NCBI GenBank assembly: GCA_902729315.2 | Contig: LR746272.1 | Span: 8,488,327-8,552,326, forward strand | DNA: 64,000 nucleotides | DNA from: Spirodela intermedia | Lineage: Eukaryota; Streptophyta; Magnoliopsida; Alismatales; Araceae | Reading direction: 5' to 3' | Part shown: positions 26,848 to 39,157 of the stretch, piece by piece | Numbering within the stretch: position 1 is the first letter of the stretch | Layout of the letters: the number at the start of each line of letters is the position of its first letter | Position numbers and translations under genes: made by a program | Notes under the pieces: model-generated | Told to the model about the DNA's origin: nothing | Seen by the model: the letters and a program-made list of their open reading frames with translations, nothing else | Databases searched by the model: none

Positions 26848-29800
26848 AACTGTAAGCTTTGAGAGGATTCGACGGGTCGGCTAGAAAAGGGTTACCCTTG
26901 TGGTCAGCGAAGGCGGGGAGATCTAAAGCTGCAGCGGCGACGCTCTTGTCCTCCTCTGATACGGCGGAAGTCGTCGAAGAGCCTTCCTGCGAGGGGGGTG
27001 ATCGAAATTTCAGACGTTGACGTGGTGGGTGACGATGAGAACAAAGCAAGAATCTCTAAGGAAACCAGTGGCTCTGATGCGATTCTCATGTACCTTCGCC
27101 CGCCGCTCTCTATGGAGCTTCCTGATGAACCCGACGAACAACAGGCGCAGCTTCTCCCCTGCGGTGTCGCTGCTGATTTCAGCAAGAACGTGCGGCCTCT
27201 GGAAAGAGGAAGAACAAGAAGAAGAAGAGGGTCGCAGAGGGTTGATGATGACGACTAAAGGGAGAACGATAAGGAAAAATCGTCCAGTTCTCACAATTAA
27301 CTTCCTAGCTCCGGCTGGAGAGATATCCCACTGGATGCTCGCCACCACTTTGAAAGCTCCTCGCGTTCCAAGCTTGGCCCAGCCGAAGAAAACCCCAGAA
27401 GTTTGAATAGGGAGGGGTGCAGTCTGGTTCTCTTCTGGTTATTCACAGAGCAAGCAAAAAAACAGGGTTTAGTGAACGGTTGAATGATTACGACTTGAAA
27501 TTTCGTAAAGGGTCCATAAAAAGGATGGCAAACCTGGCAAATGTTCCATAAGAATTGGTGTGCCGTGAGGATCCCCATCACGTAAGACCCCACTGACGTA
27601 GAAGGGTTCAATTGGCAATGTGCTTTGGACCCCTACAGGCATCAGACAGTGGGTTCATTGCCCCTGCAGGGGAATCAATTTGGGAGTAAATGAAATCGAG
27701 GGAATGGGAAGAGTGAGTACAATCCTGAAATGCTGGAAGACCCCATTGGTCGGGTAGAAATTCTAAAAGCGAATAGAGCACACAGTTTGCTGCCCCAAAA
27801 TCATCACCCCTAAAGGGGATAGACGGAATGGCAACCACCTTCATCCCAGCTGCCTTGGCAGCTTCGATGCCAACCCTGAATAAAAGAGAGTGGCGTTAAT
27901 TCAATAGAAATAATAATTACCATTTCAGGTTCCAAACACCCAACTGAGATTCATGGAACTAGATTGGTCATTTGAAATTCTCGTCATTTTTCATGCACGG
28001 TAGAAAGCCAGCTGTCAAAATTAGTTGATCCAAACTGATGCTTAATGTTTCTCAATCACGCAGTCCAGGAGCTTTTTGATTTATGGACTTGACAAGAAGA
28101 TTAGTAGTCGCAATTTTTTTATTAGAAGATCAACACTTTCTAGTGCCGACAAAATTTGCCAGCTCTCATAGCACAGTAAAACAGCCATTTGTTTTCCTTG
28201 GAATAGAGGGTAGGTCTCGGAAGATGCTTGCCAAACATGAGTAAAAGCAGTCTTTTGGTTTCTTCTGTGGTTGTATAGTGATAGTGGATGTGTGGCCCTC
28301 CTTCTGGGTATCGACAGAGAAAGCCATGGAACCTAAATTACGTGTGACACAGGTTTTCTTTTGGATAAGTGGTCCACTAAGCATTAATTTCAAATTTTTG
28401 GTGTTCCAGCAATATAAATTGTGCCGACCCTTCAACTTTGCTGGCGTGCATAGAGATGAGTTAAGATAAGCATTAGAAGGATGGGAAAGACGGAGCTGCG
28501 GACTAAAGAAGATGTAAAGATCGGAAGGAATCTACAATACGACATTTCATTGCTAACATACGATGAGTCTTCTATCACCAGACACCGCGATGGATCAACA
28601 CCCATCATTTTTGCTGACTCTAGATATCTGCAAAAAAAAATAATTGGATTATAACTGAATACACTATTTAGTGTAAAAAAATGCCGCACTGTGAATTGGA
28701 CCGACTTAAAGTGTGATGATAGATATGACATAACTCACATGTCAGGGGAAGGTTTGCCGTGATTCACTTCATCCCCACCGAGAATCACAGAAAATGACTC
28801 CTTCCAGCCTGATTATTGTGCAAAAGAAGAAAAGTTAAGCCAAGAACGAAAAGGATGTATAAATCTCGCCTCTGAGCTGCCACTGAAAGTCGAGAGAATG
28901 GGAATAAAGTTAGCTGTTCAAGAAAGTTTAAAATAGAAGTTAGCATGTGTAAACATTTTCATGATTCCAAAACTAAGTTTTTTTGGAGACATTTATTCCT
29001 AAATGAAAAAATATCAGAAATCTAGTGAAAGAACAATGATAGTCATCCATGATGATATCAGACCGCTAGGTGTTTTGAAACATACAATTCACTGTTTGTT
29101 TTAAAAAATGATCTAAAATCTAAGATACGAACCCAATGGCAGATGGTTGGCAGGCATGCCTACACTGTAGCAGACTCGGAAATACCCTTCACTTTTTCAA
29201 GAGCTAACTGAAAGTTAGAAAATCCTAAAAGATACCTATCAGGCACTCTCACTTTGTGATAGCAGTAGTGTGTCTATCTGGCCAGCTTTCTCATTTACCA
29301 AAATAACTCAATAGTTTAGGCAATATCACTGAGGTTTACGATCTTAGTGATATTTTTTAAAGTAGTTTAGTCTTTACTGAGAAGTGATGACTGGATTCAA
29401 AAACAGAGGAAACTGGATGTCCGCTACCTGAGTGGTTTTTAACAAACTTTCAAAACTCACGTGAGACCCTGATATTTTTATAGGGACCAATGCGTAGGAT
29501 GTGAATCAGTCATGACATGTTTTATTGAGACGAAGGAAATACATACCTTTCTACTCTATTTTTGGGGGGACACTATTGACAAACAAAAATAGCTAAGAAG
29601 GTTTGAGACAGACTTGTAGGTTCATTCTTCCTTCACATTATCATCAAGCATAATACTTTTACTGGGAATCATTGATAGTTCATATGTAATTTTGGTTTTC
29701 CATCTCTTCCTTTTTTGTAACTAAACAGATGTCTACACGATTATTTTGACATAATGTTCGCAGATATTAACCGAACCCAAGTGCGAGAATGCTCAGTACA

Positions 29801-30819
29801 TTTGAGAGTTAGAGAATTAGTTTCTGATTTCATTGTGCCTTGCATCACAGTTCATATGTTTCGAAGGTCCATGCTCGATAAAACTTACTGATTCAAAATA
29901 AATAAAAGCACTTCCAAAAGCAAGTATACTAAGCGGCAAGCATATGCTGTCTATCATCCAGACAACAATTAATGTATCATGAATATCCTGATCAAACCAG
30001 CTGTTCACAAGCTTTGATCGAAGCACAAACCTTGTTGGTATGAAATTTTCTTCTGTACATTCTTCCTCACAGAGTTTGAAGCAAGAGCAAGAGGAATCCC
30101 ATGCTTGTGGAGATGTTTGATGAGTCGATTAGCACCTGGAAGTGGTTTTACTTGTGGCCACCTAAAATAATGGATGCGCATCAACATCTGTAAGCGGTAT
30201 TCAATCTGTCTCACTTGGTATGTGTCTGTGTGGCGCAAATGTCGTGTGTTAGAGTACGTGCGCGCCTTAGCGTACAATATACGTCCACTAATCATACTTA
30301 ATCGGTACGATTTGTCTATCATTAACTTTACTGACCAAAGATGCAATTCTTCTGTGGAATGAAAGGAAGCATTAACGACAATTGGAAGGTTTAATCGTTT
30401 AACTAGTATTAACGACACGGAAGAAAATAGAAGAGGTACATTTCTGGAGTTCTCCGTGCATACAGACGTGAAGGGAGCTCTGTGAAAAAATAAAGACGGT
30501 AATATTAGTGGAGATAAAAGGTTTGAATAAGGAATTGCCTCTCTTGATACATAGGAATTATCTTCTCAGAGAACTCCTCGGCCGTCAGAGGGAGGTTGTA
30601 GTCAATGACAATGGCAGCCGCTGACTCGCAGTGCATCTTTCCCAATCTCTTGACTTCTTTCTCGGGATCCAGTACCTTCCCGTATCTCGCCAAGAACTCC
30701 TTCAGGACGCCATCTGTACTTCTCTCTGCAGTACCACACAGAATCCCCCCCGCTTCACGAACTAATCTCGAGATTTAAATGAAACACTAGACGAGAGATG
30801 AACCGGAAACGCAGCACCA

Positions 30820-30878
<59 letters not shown>

Positions 30879-30944
30879 AGTACCGGTATCCAACAACGTC
30901 CCGTCCAGATCCAGAATTACTGCTTCAACATGAGCCTCATCCAT
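26846..30944 (-). CDS. FMN hydrolase (HAD) fused to a degenerate riboflavin kinase domain
   Basis: Ten exons, complement(join(26846..26986,27094..27198,27295..27434,27534..27632,27721..27875,28562..28627,28739..28808,30031..30161,30539..30713,30884..30944)), 380 aa, close to the Arabidopsis bifunctional FMN/FHy as I recall it. The N-terminal half is an intact HAD phosphatase: VEAVILDLDGTLLDT (nucleophile Asp12), LPGANRLIKHL, LALASNS, DEVNHGKPSPDIYLESAK, CLVIEDS, AAKAAGMKVVAIPS. From Trp220 the sequence aligns with riboflavin kinase (QSTLPIEPFYVSG, TSGVFFGWAKLGTRGAFKVV, GEKLRLLFVGFIR, AALDLPAFADHKGNPF). The GRGSK and PTAN motifs are absent, and the catalytic Glu position is Arg300. So the phosphatase is predicted active and the kinase dead. 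Intron 2 has a GC donor (AG|GCAATT). An in-frame ATG at 31052 would add 36 residues including a hydrophobic stretch. Confidence 0.88.
30829..30874. repeat. (GA)n microsatellite in intron 1 of the FMN hydrolase gene
   Basis: About 46 bases of GA, read as CT on the gene's strand. It starts only about nine bases after the donor site of exon 1. Confidence 0.9.
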
Positions 30945-31789
30945 CTCCGGCCGATGGCCAGAGCGCATTCGAGAGAGGACAAGGCCGATACACACAATTG
31001 CCAGGGGCAGCGAGAAGGAGGAGGCGATGCGGTTGGAGTAGGAGGCCACCATCAACCATCCACAGAGCCCCGTTTTGCCCTCTGAGGTCCGCCGGCGCAG
31101 GCAGTTTCTGGAACGAAGGGAAGGCCATCGTCTGGGTGGATACCACGCTGCCTCTCCACTCCCATCACCTCTCGAGTGGGTCTCTCCCGTTTGGCGCCAA
31201 CTCTTAAAAATGCATGAATCTGGTGCTCTCCCTTAACATCACCGCCCCCCCGGCATCTTCCCAATTACAAAGGGTGCCTCTTTAATTTTTAAGATAAAAA
31301 TCTAGAGAAGCCACTGACATCTCAAAAACTAAAGGACCAAATAACGGGCAAATATTACGTAATTTTATGATGTTCTCTTGGAACATACCGAGGTCAGCGA
31401 TATATATATATATATATATATATAAAGGGTTAGCCAATTGGATGATGAACACATGAAACATAGCAGAACAGCGACAAATAACAGTATGCTTCTCCCCGAA
31501 TTCATATCGACGACTAAAAATAGAAACCACAGAAATAAAAAACATCATGCAATTCCCATACGGTGGAGGAGAGGTAGACGGCGGCGAGCGGCGAGCGGCG
31601 GTGGCTGGGCGGCGGGGATGAGCCGAGGTCCACGGACGCTCCTACTGACTAAAACAGAACGCGCTGCTCTCTGCGGACACGAGGAAATCTGGAGCGAGAG
31701 GGGGGCCCTTACGAATCGGAAAGGAGACAGTTTTCGTTTCCAGTCTCTGCAAAGAGAGGTCGGGGTCCCAGTTCCAGCCGCACTGATCC
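30945..31789. other. FMN hydrolase upstream / 14-3-3 3' flank
   Basis: Holds the likely FMN hydrolase promoter (minus strand), a (TA)n microsatellite at about 31399-31424, and the 3' UTR of the 14-3-3 gene at its right end. An in-frame upstream ATG at 31052 could extend the FMN hydrolase. No other exon is recognised. Confidence 0.5.
31399..31424. repeat. (TA)n microsatellite
   Basis: About 26 bases of alternating TA between the FMN hydrolase and 14-3-3 genes. Confidence 0.85.
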
Positions 31790-34700
31790 TCACTGCAAGA
31801 GGAGGATAAAAATAATGAAATGGTCTGTGGTTCCAAAGACTACATGATATGACGGGCAGGGAGCTCACCTCCATGTCTTCGCCGGCGCCTGCCCTCGCGG
31901 TGCTTTCCCTCACTGAGTCCTCTGTCACAGGGCAAGTTTGATTAGAACGATGCCATTGTTGGTCGTGAGAAGACAAAGAGAGCGAATTTATAGCCTTTCT
32001 TTCTTATGGAATGGAAGAGGAGATCAACATAAACGATTCAATCATCATCTTGGATATGCCGGCTTTTGTCTGAACAAGAGAGAGAACATCAGGAAAGCAA
32101 GGACCAGGCCCGGTGGCTGTTAGATCTTCCCCTCGGTGAATGAGCTGAAGCAGGCGCAATTACCACATTGAGACCATGGAAATCGTTTAGACTTGGTCGG
32201 GTGTTGAGGGCGTTAGAGCCCAAAGAAAATGAAATCTTATTGGTGCCATCGGCAGGCATGAGAGACGGGAATGTGGAGACGGGAATCGGTTCAATCCATG
32301 AGAAAAATGTCGATTTCAATAAAGTATGAGAGCTACCAACTATCATCGCCGAAAATAAAAATGGTAGAGATAACATTATAAACAAGAATCATCCAGATTT
32401 AGAGTCGCATCAACGAACATTGTTAGCATTCCAAGCAAATCGGAGGGTTTTAGGTTCACCCACATTATAAAAATATAAAAATTCAAAGAATGTACAGTCA
32501 TGAAACCAAAGGTTAATCTTTCAAACGAATTGAAAAGTTACCTGTCTCGTCCGTGATGTCAGACGTCCACAAGGTGAGGTTATCTCTTAGAAGTTGCATA
32601 ATCAGAGTGCTATCCTTGTAAGACTCTTCACTTAGCGTATCAAGCTCAGCAATCGCTTCGTCAAATGCTTGTTTTGCAAGGTGGCAGGCCCTAATCGTAC
32701 GAGCCACAAGACTCAGATAATAATATACAGAAGTAGAGAGAGACAATAACAAGTCACTAAGCACAATCTCCATACCTTTCAGGCGAATTCATAATCTCGT
32801 AATAAAACACGGAGAAATTCAACGCCAAGCCCAATCTAATTGGATGAGTGGGTGACAAATCAGCCTCAGCAGTAGCCGTAGCTGTCTGCAATGTTGACAA
32901 ACACATTTCATATTTGTCGTTTTCTTCTTGGAGGGGAAACTAGATGTTGAACCCAATTCCAAGGAAAAGTAAGCATGTAAAGTTTTCTGAATGGGTAAAT
33001 TTCCAAATCCTTGGATCAATAAAAGAATACAAAACGGTGAAATTTAAATCAACCCACACTTACGAGCGAAATATGCGATAAGCAATACATGATCTACTTA
33101 GACAAATTAATCACGTACTTGGAATTTAAGCTGATAATCTACAAAAAAAAAAATCTACAAAAAATTCACTTGAATTTATATCAAAAATCGCATAGAAATT
33201 TTTACACATTATCTTTTTTTAAGGCACATTCCAGATAAAGCAGCTCATTCAAGTCCAGACGCAATGAATGTATTTCTCACGCATGCGAGGGAAAATGCTT
33301 CACTATACACCCGGATATTGGCTTCTCTTTGTCAGTTCTACAGTGGACCACACACTTAAAGATAGAGAAAATAACAATGCAACCAATAACGGACAATCAT
33401 ATAACTCCAAATGCTTGTTATATATTTTGATCATCTAAAGACGAGATAAAAGAGAACAAAAAAAAACAAATTAAGAGTTAGTAAACCTATAAGAATGACA
33501 TCGTTGATAAAAAAATCGAGATATCGAAATCAATAAGCCATAGAAACTACTGAATTAGAACTAACCACGTAATTTAAGAAAACATCACCAATCCTCTAAG
33601 TATATTTTTCAAGTTACTGAGTTATAAAATACAGATTCAAATAAAACCAAATGTATAACTCAGACCATCTAGCATATGAATGCTGATATAAGCAGCAAAA
33701 GGAACTCCTGTTTAAGTTGCAAAAAAAAATGGTAGTTGTACTTCTGCAAGAAAAAAGAACTTCCATTTGCTATGGGGATGCTGTGCTAAAAGTTCACCCC
33801 AAAATGGGAACGATCCCACGCTCGACATACACACTTCACGGGAATAAAGCCCTCGTCAAGACTCTCTACCAAAGAAAAACGATTGTTTCTAGAAGAAAGT
33901 ATACTCTCAGAAGATACTAATCTACAACATGTAATAGAAAAAGAAATTTTACAATCCATTATTTATCATCAAAGTGAATCAAACTAGGAAAATTCAGTTA
34001 ATTTTTATTCAGTAAAGTCACCAAACGCCATAATCACAAAAAACGCAAGAAATCCATGGTGAGAAAAACCTATGGGTTTTGCATGTGTAGAAAACAAAAA
34101 CAATCGAGGACTGACATGGCAAGAACATATGGAGGATAATTTGAAGAGAAAAGTCATGACACGAAAAACAGATTCAGCCATGGAACTATATTCTAAAAGT
34201 CATACCTCATACGCTTTCAGGGACTGATCAGCAGCTTCCTTTTTCTCGCTTGCAGACTTAAACTCTGCTAAGTAACGATAGTAATCCCCCTTCCTGAAGT
34301 CACCCATAACAGGTCAGTAATCAATAAAGAGCGGACAGAAGGAAATTCCCAAACATCTATGTTAATCGCTCACATTTTGTAGTAGAAGACGGAGGACTCC
34401 CCGGCAGTGGCCGATGGGATAAGGTGCTCATCGATGACTGTCGTGATGTCCGTGCAAATGCCGCTGAGCTCAGTCTCCACCTGCTGACGGTACTCCTTAA
34501 TCTTCCGCACATTCTGCTCGTTCCCTTTCGTTTCCTCCTTCTGTTCAATCGATGACAGGATCCTCCACGAGGCCCTCCTTGCCCCGATCACGTTCTTGTA
34601 CCCTACGGAGAGCAGGTTCCTCTCCTCTACGCTCAGCTCCACCCCGAGGCTCGCTACCTTCTTCATCGACTCCACCATCTCTGGAAAAAAAACCCGCCGA

Positions 34701-34880
34701 AACCAGTGCCGCGTTCAAATCCTCTAAGGCCATTCCAACCCGACCGCCAGATCTCCAACAGAAACCCTAAATGAAGGGTGATCCAGATCTGGAGAGGAAA
34801 AGCTTACCATCGTATCGCTCGGCCTGCTCGGCCAGCTTGGCGATGTAGACGAAGTTCTCGCGCTCCCTTCCGGTAGCCAT
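31790..34880 (-). CDS. 14-3-3 protein (general regulatory factor)
   Basis: Seven exons, complement(join(31790..31792,31869..31921,32542..32690,32776..32885,34206..34293,34374..34680,34808..34880)), 260 aa. 14-3-3 dimers bind phosphoserine/phosphothreonine motifs in client proteins in cytosol and nucleus. The start [20 protein letters not shown] and the core follow the family: [95 protein letters not shown]. The variable tail is [20 protein letters not shown] then DME. The stop TGA comes from the first bases of the last exon, joined by a plausible GAG|GTGAGC donor and TTGCAG acceptor. If that intron is kept, the frame runs on for about 108 codons of non-14-3-3 sequence to 31545. Intron 3 is 1.3 kb. 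The core is certain; the last exon is inferred. Confidence 0.93.
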
Positions 34881-35632
34881 TGCAATCCCCTCTCCGATCT
34901 GATCTCTCCCCGCTCCTCCTACCCCCCTCCCCACCCTACCCTTTTCGCTCTCTCTCTCTCACTTCCGCCTTTCTTGCCACTTAAAACCGCCCTGTGGTGA
35001 GAAGAACGACCGCCAAAATTAGTAGCTGAAAAGATAGAAAAAATTATAGGCCGTTGGATCCCACGCCGTACGGCGGATTCGATGATTGGTGGCATCGGAT
35101 TCCTCAACCCGCCCCGCCTGTAGACCCGATAAGAGCGAAATTCGGACCAACGAGCTCGTTGACAACGCTCTCCACTTGCCGAGAATCGTTTGGGCCGGGC
35201 TGACGCCAGAACCTCAAATAGCTGGCCCATCTTTGGGGCCATTAGTTTAAAGCCCGTTCTCTCTCTCTCTCGCTCACTTTTGGCTTTTCTCCAGGGCCAG
35301 TACTAGAAGGCCCGGTTAGAGGTACGGGCCCGGGCCGACCCTCCATGCGTCAAAATGTAAAAAAAAAGCTCACGTGAGACTGGTGCATACACGTGAACAG
35401 ATCTCCCATCAACCTTGGGGCCCATTACTTTAGAGAGCCCCGTTCCTCTCTCTCTCTAGGGCTTCTCTCCAGGGCAAGTACTAGATCAAGCCCGGTAAGA
35501 GATGCGGGGCCCGGGCCCGTTGACTCTGCGGGGTGGGGGACACCCGAGGTTGAGGTTGACCTTGCAAGGGTCCAAATGTATAGAAAGCTCACGTGAGTCC
35601 GGTGGGTACACGTGAGCCGATCTCCCACCAAA
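34881..35632. other. 14-3-3 promoter region and lipase 3' flank with a local duplication
   Basis: Contains the 14-3-3 upstream region (CT-rich just before the start codon) and a diverged tandem duplication at about 35225-35632 with several ACGTG cores. No coding exon is seen. Confidence 0.6.
35225..35632. repeat. Diverged two-copy tandem duplication
   Basis: Copy A (about 35225-35409) and copy B (about 35410-35632) share the same ordered landmarks. These are a TTGGGG(C)CCATTA start, a (CT)n patch, GGCTT(T/C)TCTCCAGGGC, AGTACTAGA, GGGCCCGGGCC, AGCTCACGTGAG, TACACGTGA and GATCTCCCA(T/C)CAA. Copy B carries an extra GGTTGAGG-rich stretch. They diverge by small indels, so the event is not recent. 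Confidence 0.8.
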
Positions 35633-36460
35633 CTAAAGGTTGGCGGGGATGAGCCTGCGGGACTCCTGCCGCTTCAGGCTGTCCGCCACGTGGGCAATGA
35701 CGCCAGCACCCTCGTTGTACAGCCACTCGCTCTTCACCTGCATGGGGAGGGAGTCACGGGCCTCAATGACGTGGACGGCTTTCGGAGTCGTTAGCATTCA
35801 TCGCGGGGTAAGGTGTTCTCCCTACGTGGATGTTGTTGTGGGCGAAGAACGGCCAGGGCGCCGCGTGGAAGCTGACGTCGACCTTGGTCCATCCGAGCCC
35901 TTGCAGCCCATGAATCATCTCCTCTGATCACAATGAAGAGTCACGATTTTGCCAACAGAGCAATTAGACAAGCTCTAATGACGATTTACCTTCCATGAGA
36001 TCATGATACTCATTGGTGTTCTTCAGGTTCGGTGAGACTCTGGCGGCCGCTTTGGCCTTGGCCGCTTCAGCGGTGAAGTGAGGGTTCTCGGAGGGGACGG
36101 GAGGGCAGTATTCAACGCCCACCACGTGCTTATAGCCCTCAAGGGACAGGAGGGGAGGCTGCAGGTTTTAGTGCAAAAGTCAAATGAGAGAGAGAGAGAG
36201 AGGGGAAGGAGAAAATCTGATGAACCAGAGACCTTGATGAGCTCCGTTTCTCTTCTGATGGAAGACGTCCTCCAGCCGACCATATCTGGATAACCCTAGT
36301 CAGGAAATCTGGTTTCTGAGATGCCCGAATAAGAAATTTAATTTCTCAAATAATGTAGATTTATGATCGCAAGTTGTGGATACGATCATATGCCACGTTG
36401 GCGTAGACCATCCGAGATCTGAACGCCCCGAGAGAAGATCTGCAAGAACAGTGATAATAA

Positions 36461-36503
<43 letters not shown>

Positions 36504-39157
36504 AATTGTGCATGATTTTGTGGAGCTTACAGGAATCTAAGCTCTTCTCTGTCGGATGCCATTCTTAGAAGAAGAGGGGGTTTGCTGGGTTTGCCGTCCG
36601 TGAGGAAGAGCTGGCGACCAGTTCGGCCGGCCAGACGAGATCCAACGGAGGGAGCGAGCTTTTCCAAGATAGGAACGCCCAATAGAAAAGGCAGCTGAAG
36701 AGATGGAAACGACGAAATAGTTAGCCACTGTCATCTAATGAGTAATGATGAGACATGCTCTATTTGGATCAGAAACCATATTAAATGATATAATACGCAT
36801 GTCGGAATGGTAGGAGATGATCATTTATTTTTCCTAAATTAGGTGTTCTAAGAACCATATCTACAACGCATTCAGGAGGGTTCTCCACATATCTTGAGAC
36901 TGATTGGCAGGGATAACCAAGAATTACAGGCAGTAGATCACGAACAAAGAGAAGGGTAGCTAAAAAAATAACATAAAGTTGAAAAAGTAGATTAAATTTT
37001 TTTTTTGATCATTTTAATCGCTCTATCTGTTTTTGAGACTGAAAATTTGCAGAGAAGAGATGAACCGATAAATAGCCATCAGAAAAAGACCTGTTTTTTT
37101 CCCCTGACTCCGAGATGTGGCGTTGCCAATGTAATAAAATTGATGGGCTCTAGTCCTGCGATCGTTCCTGATTCAGAAGAGTGAAGCACGGCAACCGCAT
37201 ATCTTGAGAACAGCCCGCCCAAAGAATGTGCCAAGAAGGAGATCTTCTTCAAGCTCTTGGTCTTCTGGACGACTTGGATGACCTGGCCGAAGCAAATTAT
37301 GATCAAGGATTCATGGCATTTGCTTTTTATCAGGGAAAAAAATGAAGGGCCACCGATATGCCATACGTATGGTAGATGGCAACTGGCGCCTGATGGAAAT
37401 GAAGAACACAGCTTACTTCTTCTGCTAGCCGTCTCCCAGCTCCATCAATCCCGGTGAATGTTCTGGTAAAAGTATTGGAGGAGCTTGCTAAGCAGAGACA
37501 CGAAAGAGGAAACCCCTTGTTATTTTTCAGAATTTCTAGTGAATGCGATAGACAATATATACATGATTATGCAAGGCACATCAGGGCAAAGGAATGAACT
37601 CCAGAATCACTCTGTGAGGGCCTACCATAAATTAGAAAGTTACTTCCAAGTTGCCTCTTCAGTTCTGACTCAGCATACAACCAATCGCTAGGGCTGCAAA
37701 ACATACAACAACCGATGAAATATTAGCCACTAAATAGAAATCACGGCTGAGAAAGCCAAAGGAGAAATTCGGCTATCCATTCCGAAAAGCAGTTTCCACA
37801 ATTAGAATCAAAGAAATTTTCAAAAAGAATCGTGGGCCACTGCTACTGTGAAAGTTTGATCCGAACATTTCAACGATTTGCAACACGTTCATGAACTTAA
37901 AAGGATGTGGAAATAAGGCCATTGATGCCAAAAATGATACAAACAAGGAAACAAGGATGTGAGTCTGTACATATACAATTTTGGCACTAGGATGACGAGA
38001 TTGTTGATCAAGACAGCTTAAAGCACATCACATAACAGGTAAGGTTATGGACTCTCAGATTTAAGGTAAAAGAAGGAAATATCAGAAGGGAAGAAGGGGA
38101 AATTCTTCAACAAATAGCGAGGTTTGATCTCAATTGTGCGACTGTTTGCTCGATTTGGAGGAGGAGGGCTTGTCATTTTTTAAAAGTTAGTGATCCTTAG
38201 CATGCCCGTGATTTCAATCTCACCATCACCAGATATAGGTATACACTCGACTATGAAAAATTACCTAGCCAAGATGCCGTGAACAAGGACAAGGAGATGA
38301 TCAAGCTCCTTTTTGTCCCCCGCAATATCATTGGATCCTCTCACACTCCCCTCAGGCCAGTCCATTGCGTCGGCCTTAGGGTTCAAAGCATATCCGAGGT
38401 CGTTGAGCAGACCTGCATGTTACGAAGCCCTCATCATTTCCGTGACCATAAAAAGTGCACAATCCGCATAGAAGAATGACCACGGGCAATGGATGCATAA
38501 TTGCACCCAGACAAAGAATCATATGCATAACGAATTAAATATCAGAGTTGGACTACATATCTGACAATCTGATTCCAACCACTAACATGATATTCTCTTT
38601 GTGAATGAAGCTGAATTATCTTGATGGAACCGAGAAACATTAGCGAAAGAGTTTCTCTCTGTGGATGAGCATCCAGGGTAACCGGCCTCATGTACGTTGA
38701 TGACGCAAGAGGTAGACCTTCTCCAGCAATCAACAGAGATAAAATGAACTCCACCAAGTTCAATCATAATTAAAAACAGAATTATTCTGTTTTTTCCCTT
38801 TTCAGGAAATAATACGAGTAACCACCTGATGACCGCGCCACAACGTTACAACCCTCTCATAGATAGAACCAAGCAGACGATTAATCTCCAATATTTCCGG
38901 AGGGAGGGGACGGGACCTGAAAATTCGGCGAGATGGAGGAAAGCTCCGGGGAGAAGAGAGGCGGAAGAGGGGTACCGAGGCTCGAATACCAACGACGCGC
39001 GCCCCCAATTCCTCCTTCTCCTCGATGCAACTCCAGAATTTGATGCAAGAGCAGGATTACGGACACACTGGTTGTCGAACCAGCAACGGCAAGCGTGGCA
39101 AGCGATAGGACCGGGGTAGCAGTGGAGCAGGGATGGCGTCACAGAAGCAAGCGCCAT
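35633..39157 (-). CDS. DUF676-type serine lipase/esterase (alpha/beta hydrolase), possibly plastid-targeted
   Basis: Eleven exons, complement(join(35633..35737,35826..35923,35990..36158,36233..36285,36384..36439,36531..36694,37091..37282,37417..37487,37626..37693,38265..38412,38917..39157)), 454 aa, all junctions in frame. It resembles the plant hydrolase family related to yeast ROG1/YOR059C. Motifs in order: KKELDHLLVLVHGILASPSD (oxyanion region), NFLIYASSSNTFTRTFTGID, KKISFLAHSLGGLFSRYAVA (nucleophile Ser196 in AHSLG), GLEPINFITLATPHLGVRG, GRQLFLTDGKPSKPPLLLRM, VAYDHMVGWRTSSIRRETEL, HGLQGLGWTKVDVSFH, FAHNNIHVKSEWLYNEGAG. The first 75 or so residues are Ser/Ala/Arg-rich and look like a transit peptide; exon 1 is chosen because its donor and phase fit exactly. 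Substrate is unknown. An (ATA)n microsatellite lies in the intron at 36458-36508. Confidence 0.9.
36458..36508. repeat. (ATA)n microsatellite in a lipase intron
   Basis: About 17 trinucleotide units with one interruption (ACT) in the 91-nt intron at 36440-36530. Length variation here would change a very short intron. Confidence 0.9.

Noticed and set aside
31545-31868. 14-3-3 protein with a 108-residue C-terminal extension
   Set aside because: The extension follows a good GTGAGC donor and resembles no 14-3-3 tail. A short tail with the stop in the next exon is more likely.
36458-36508. Regular repeats considered as a possible CRISPR-like array
   Set aside because: It is a plain trinucleotide microsatellite in a plant intron; there are no spacers.
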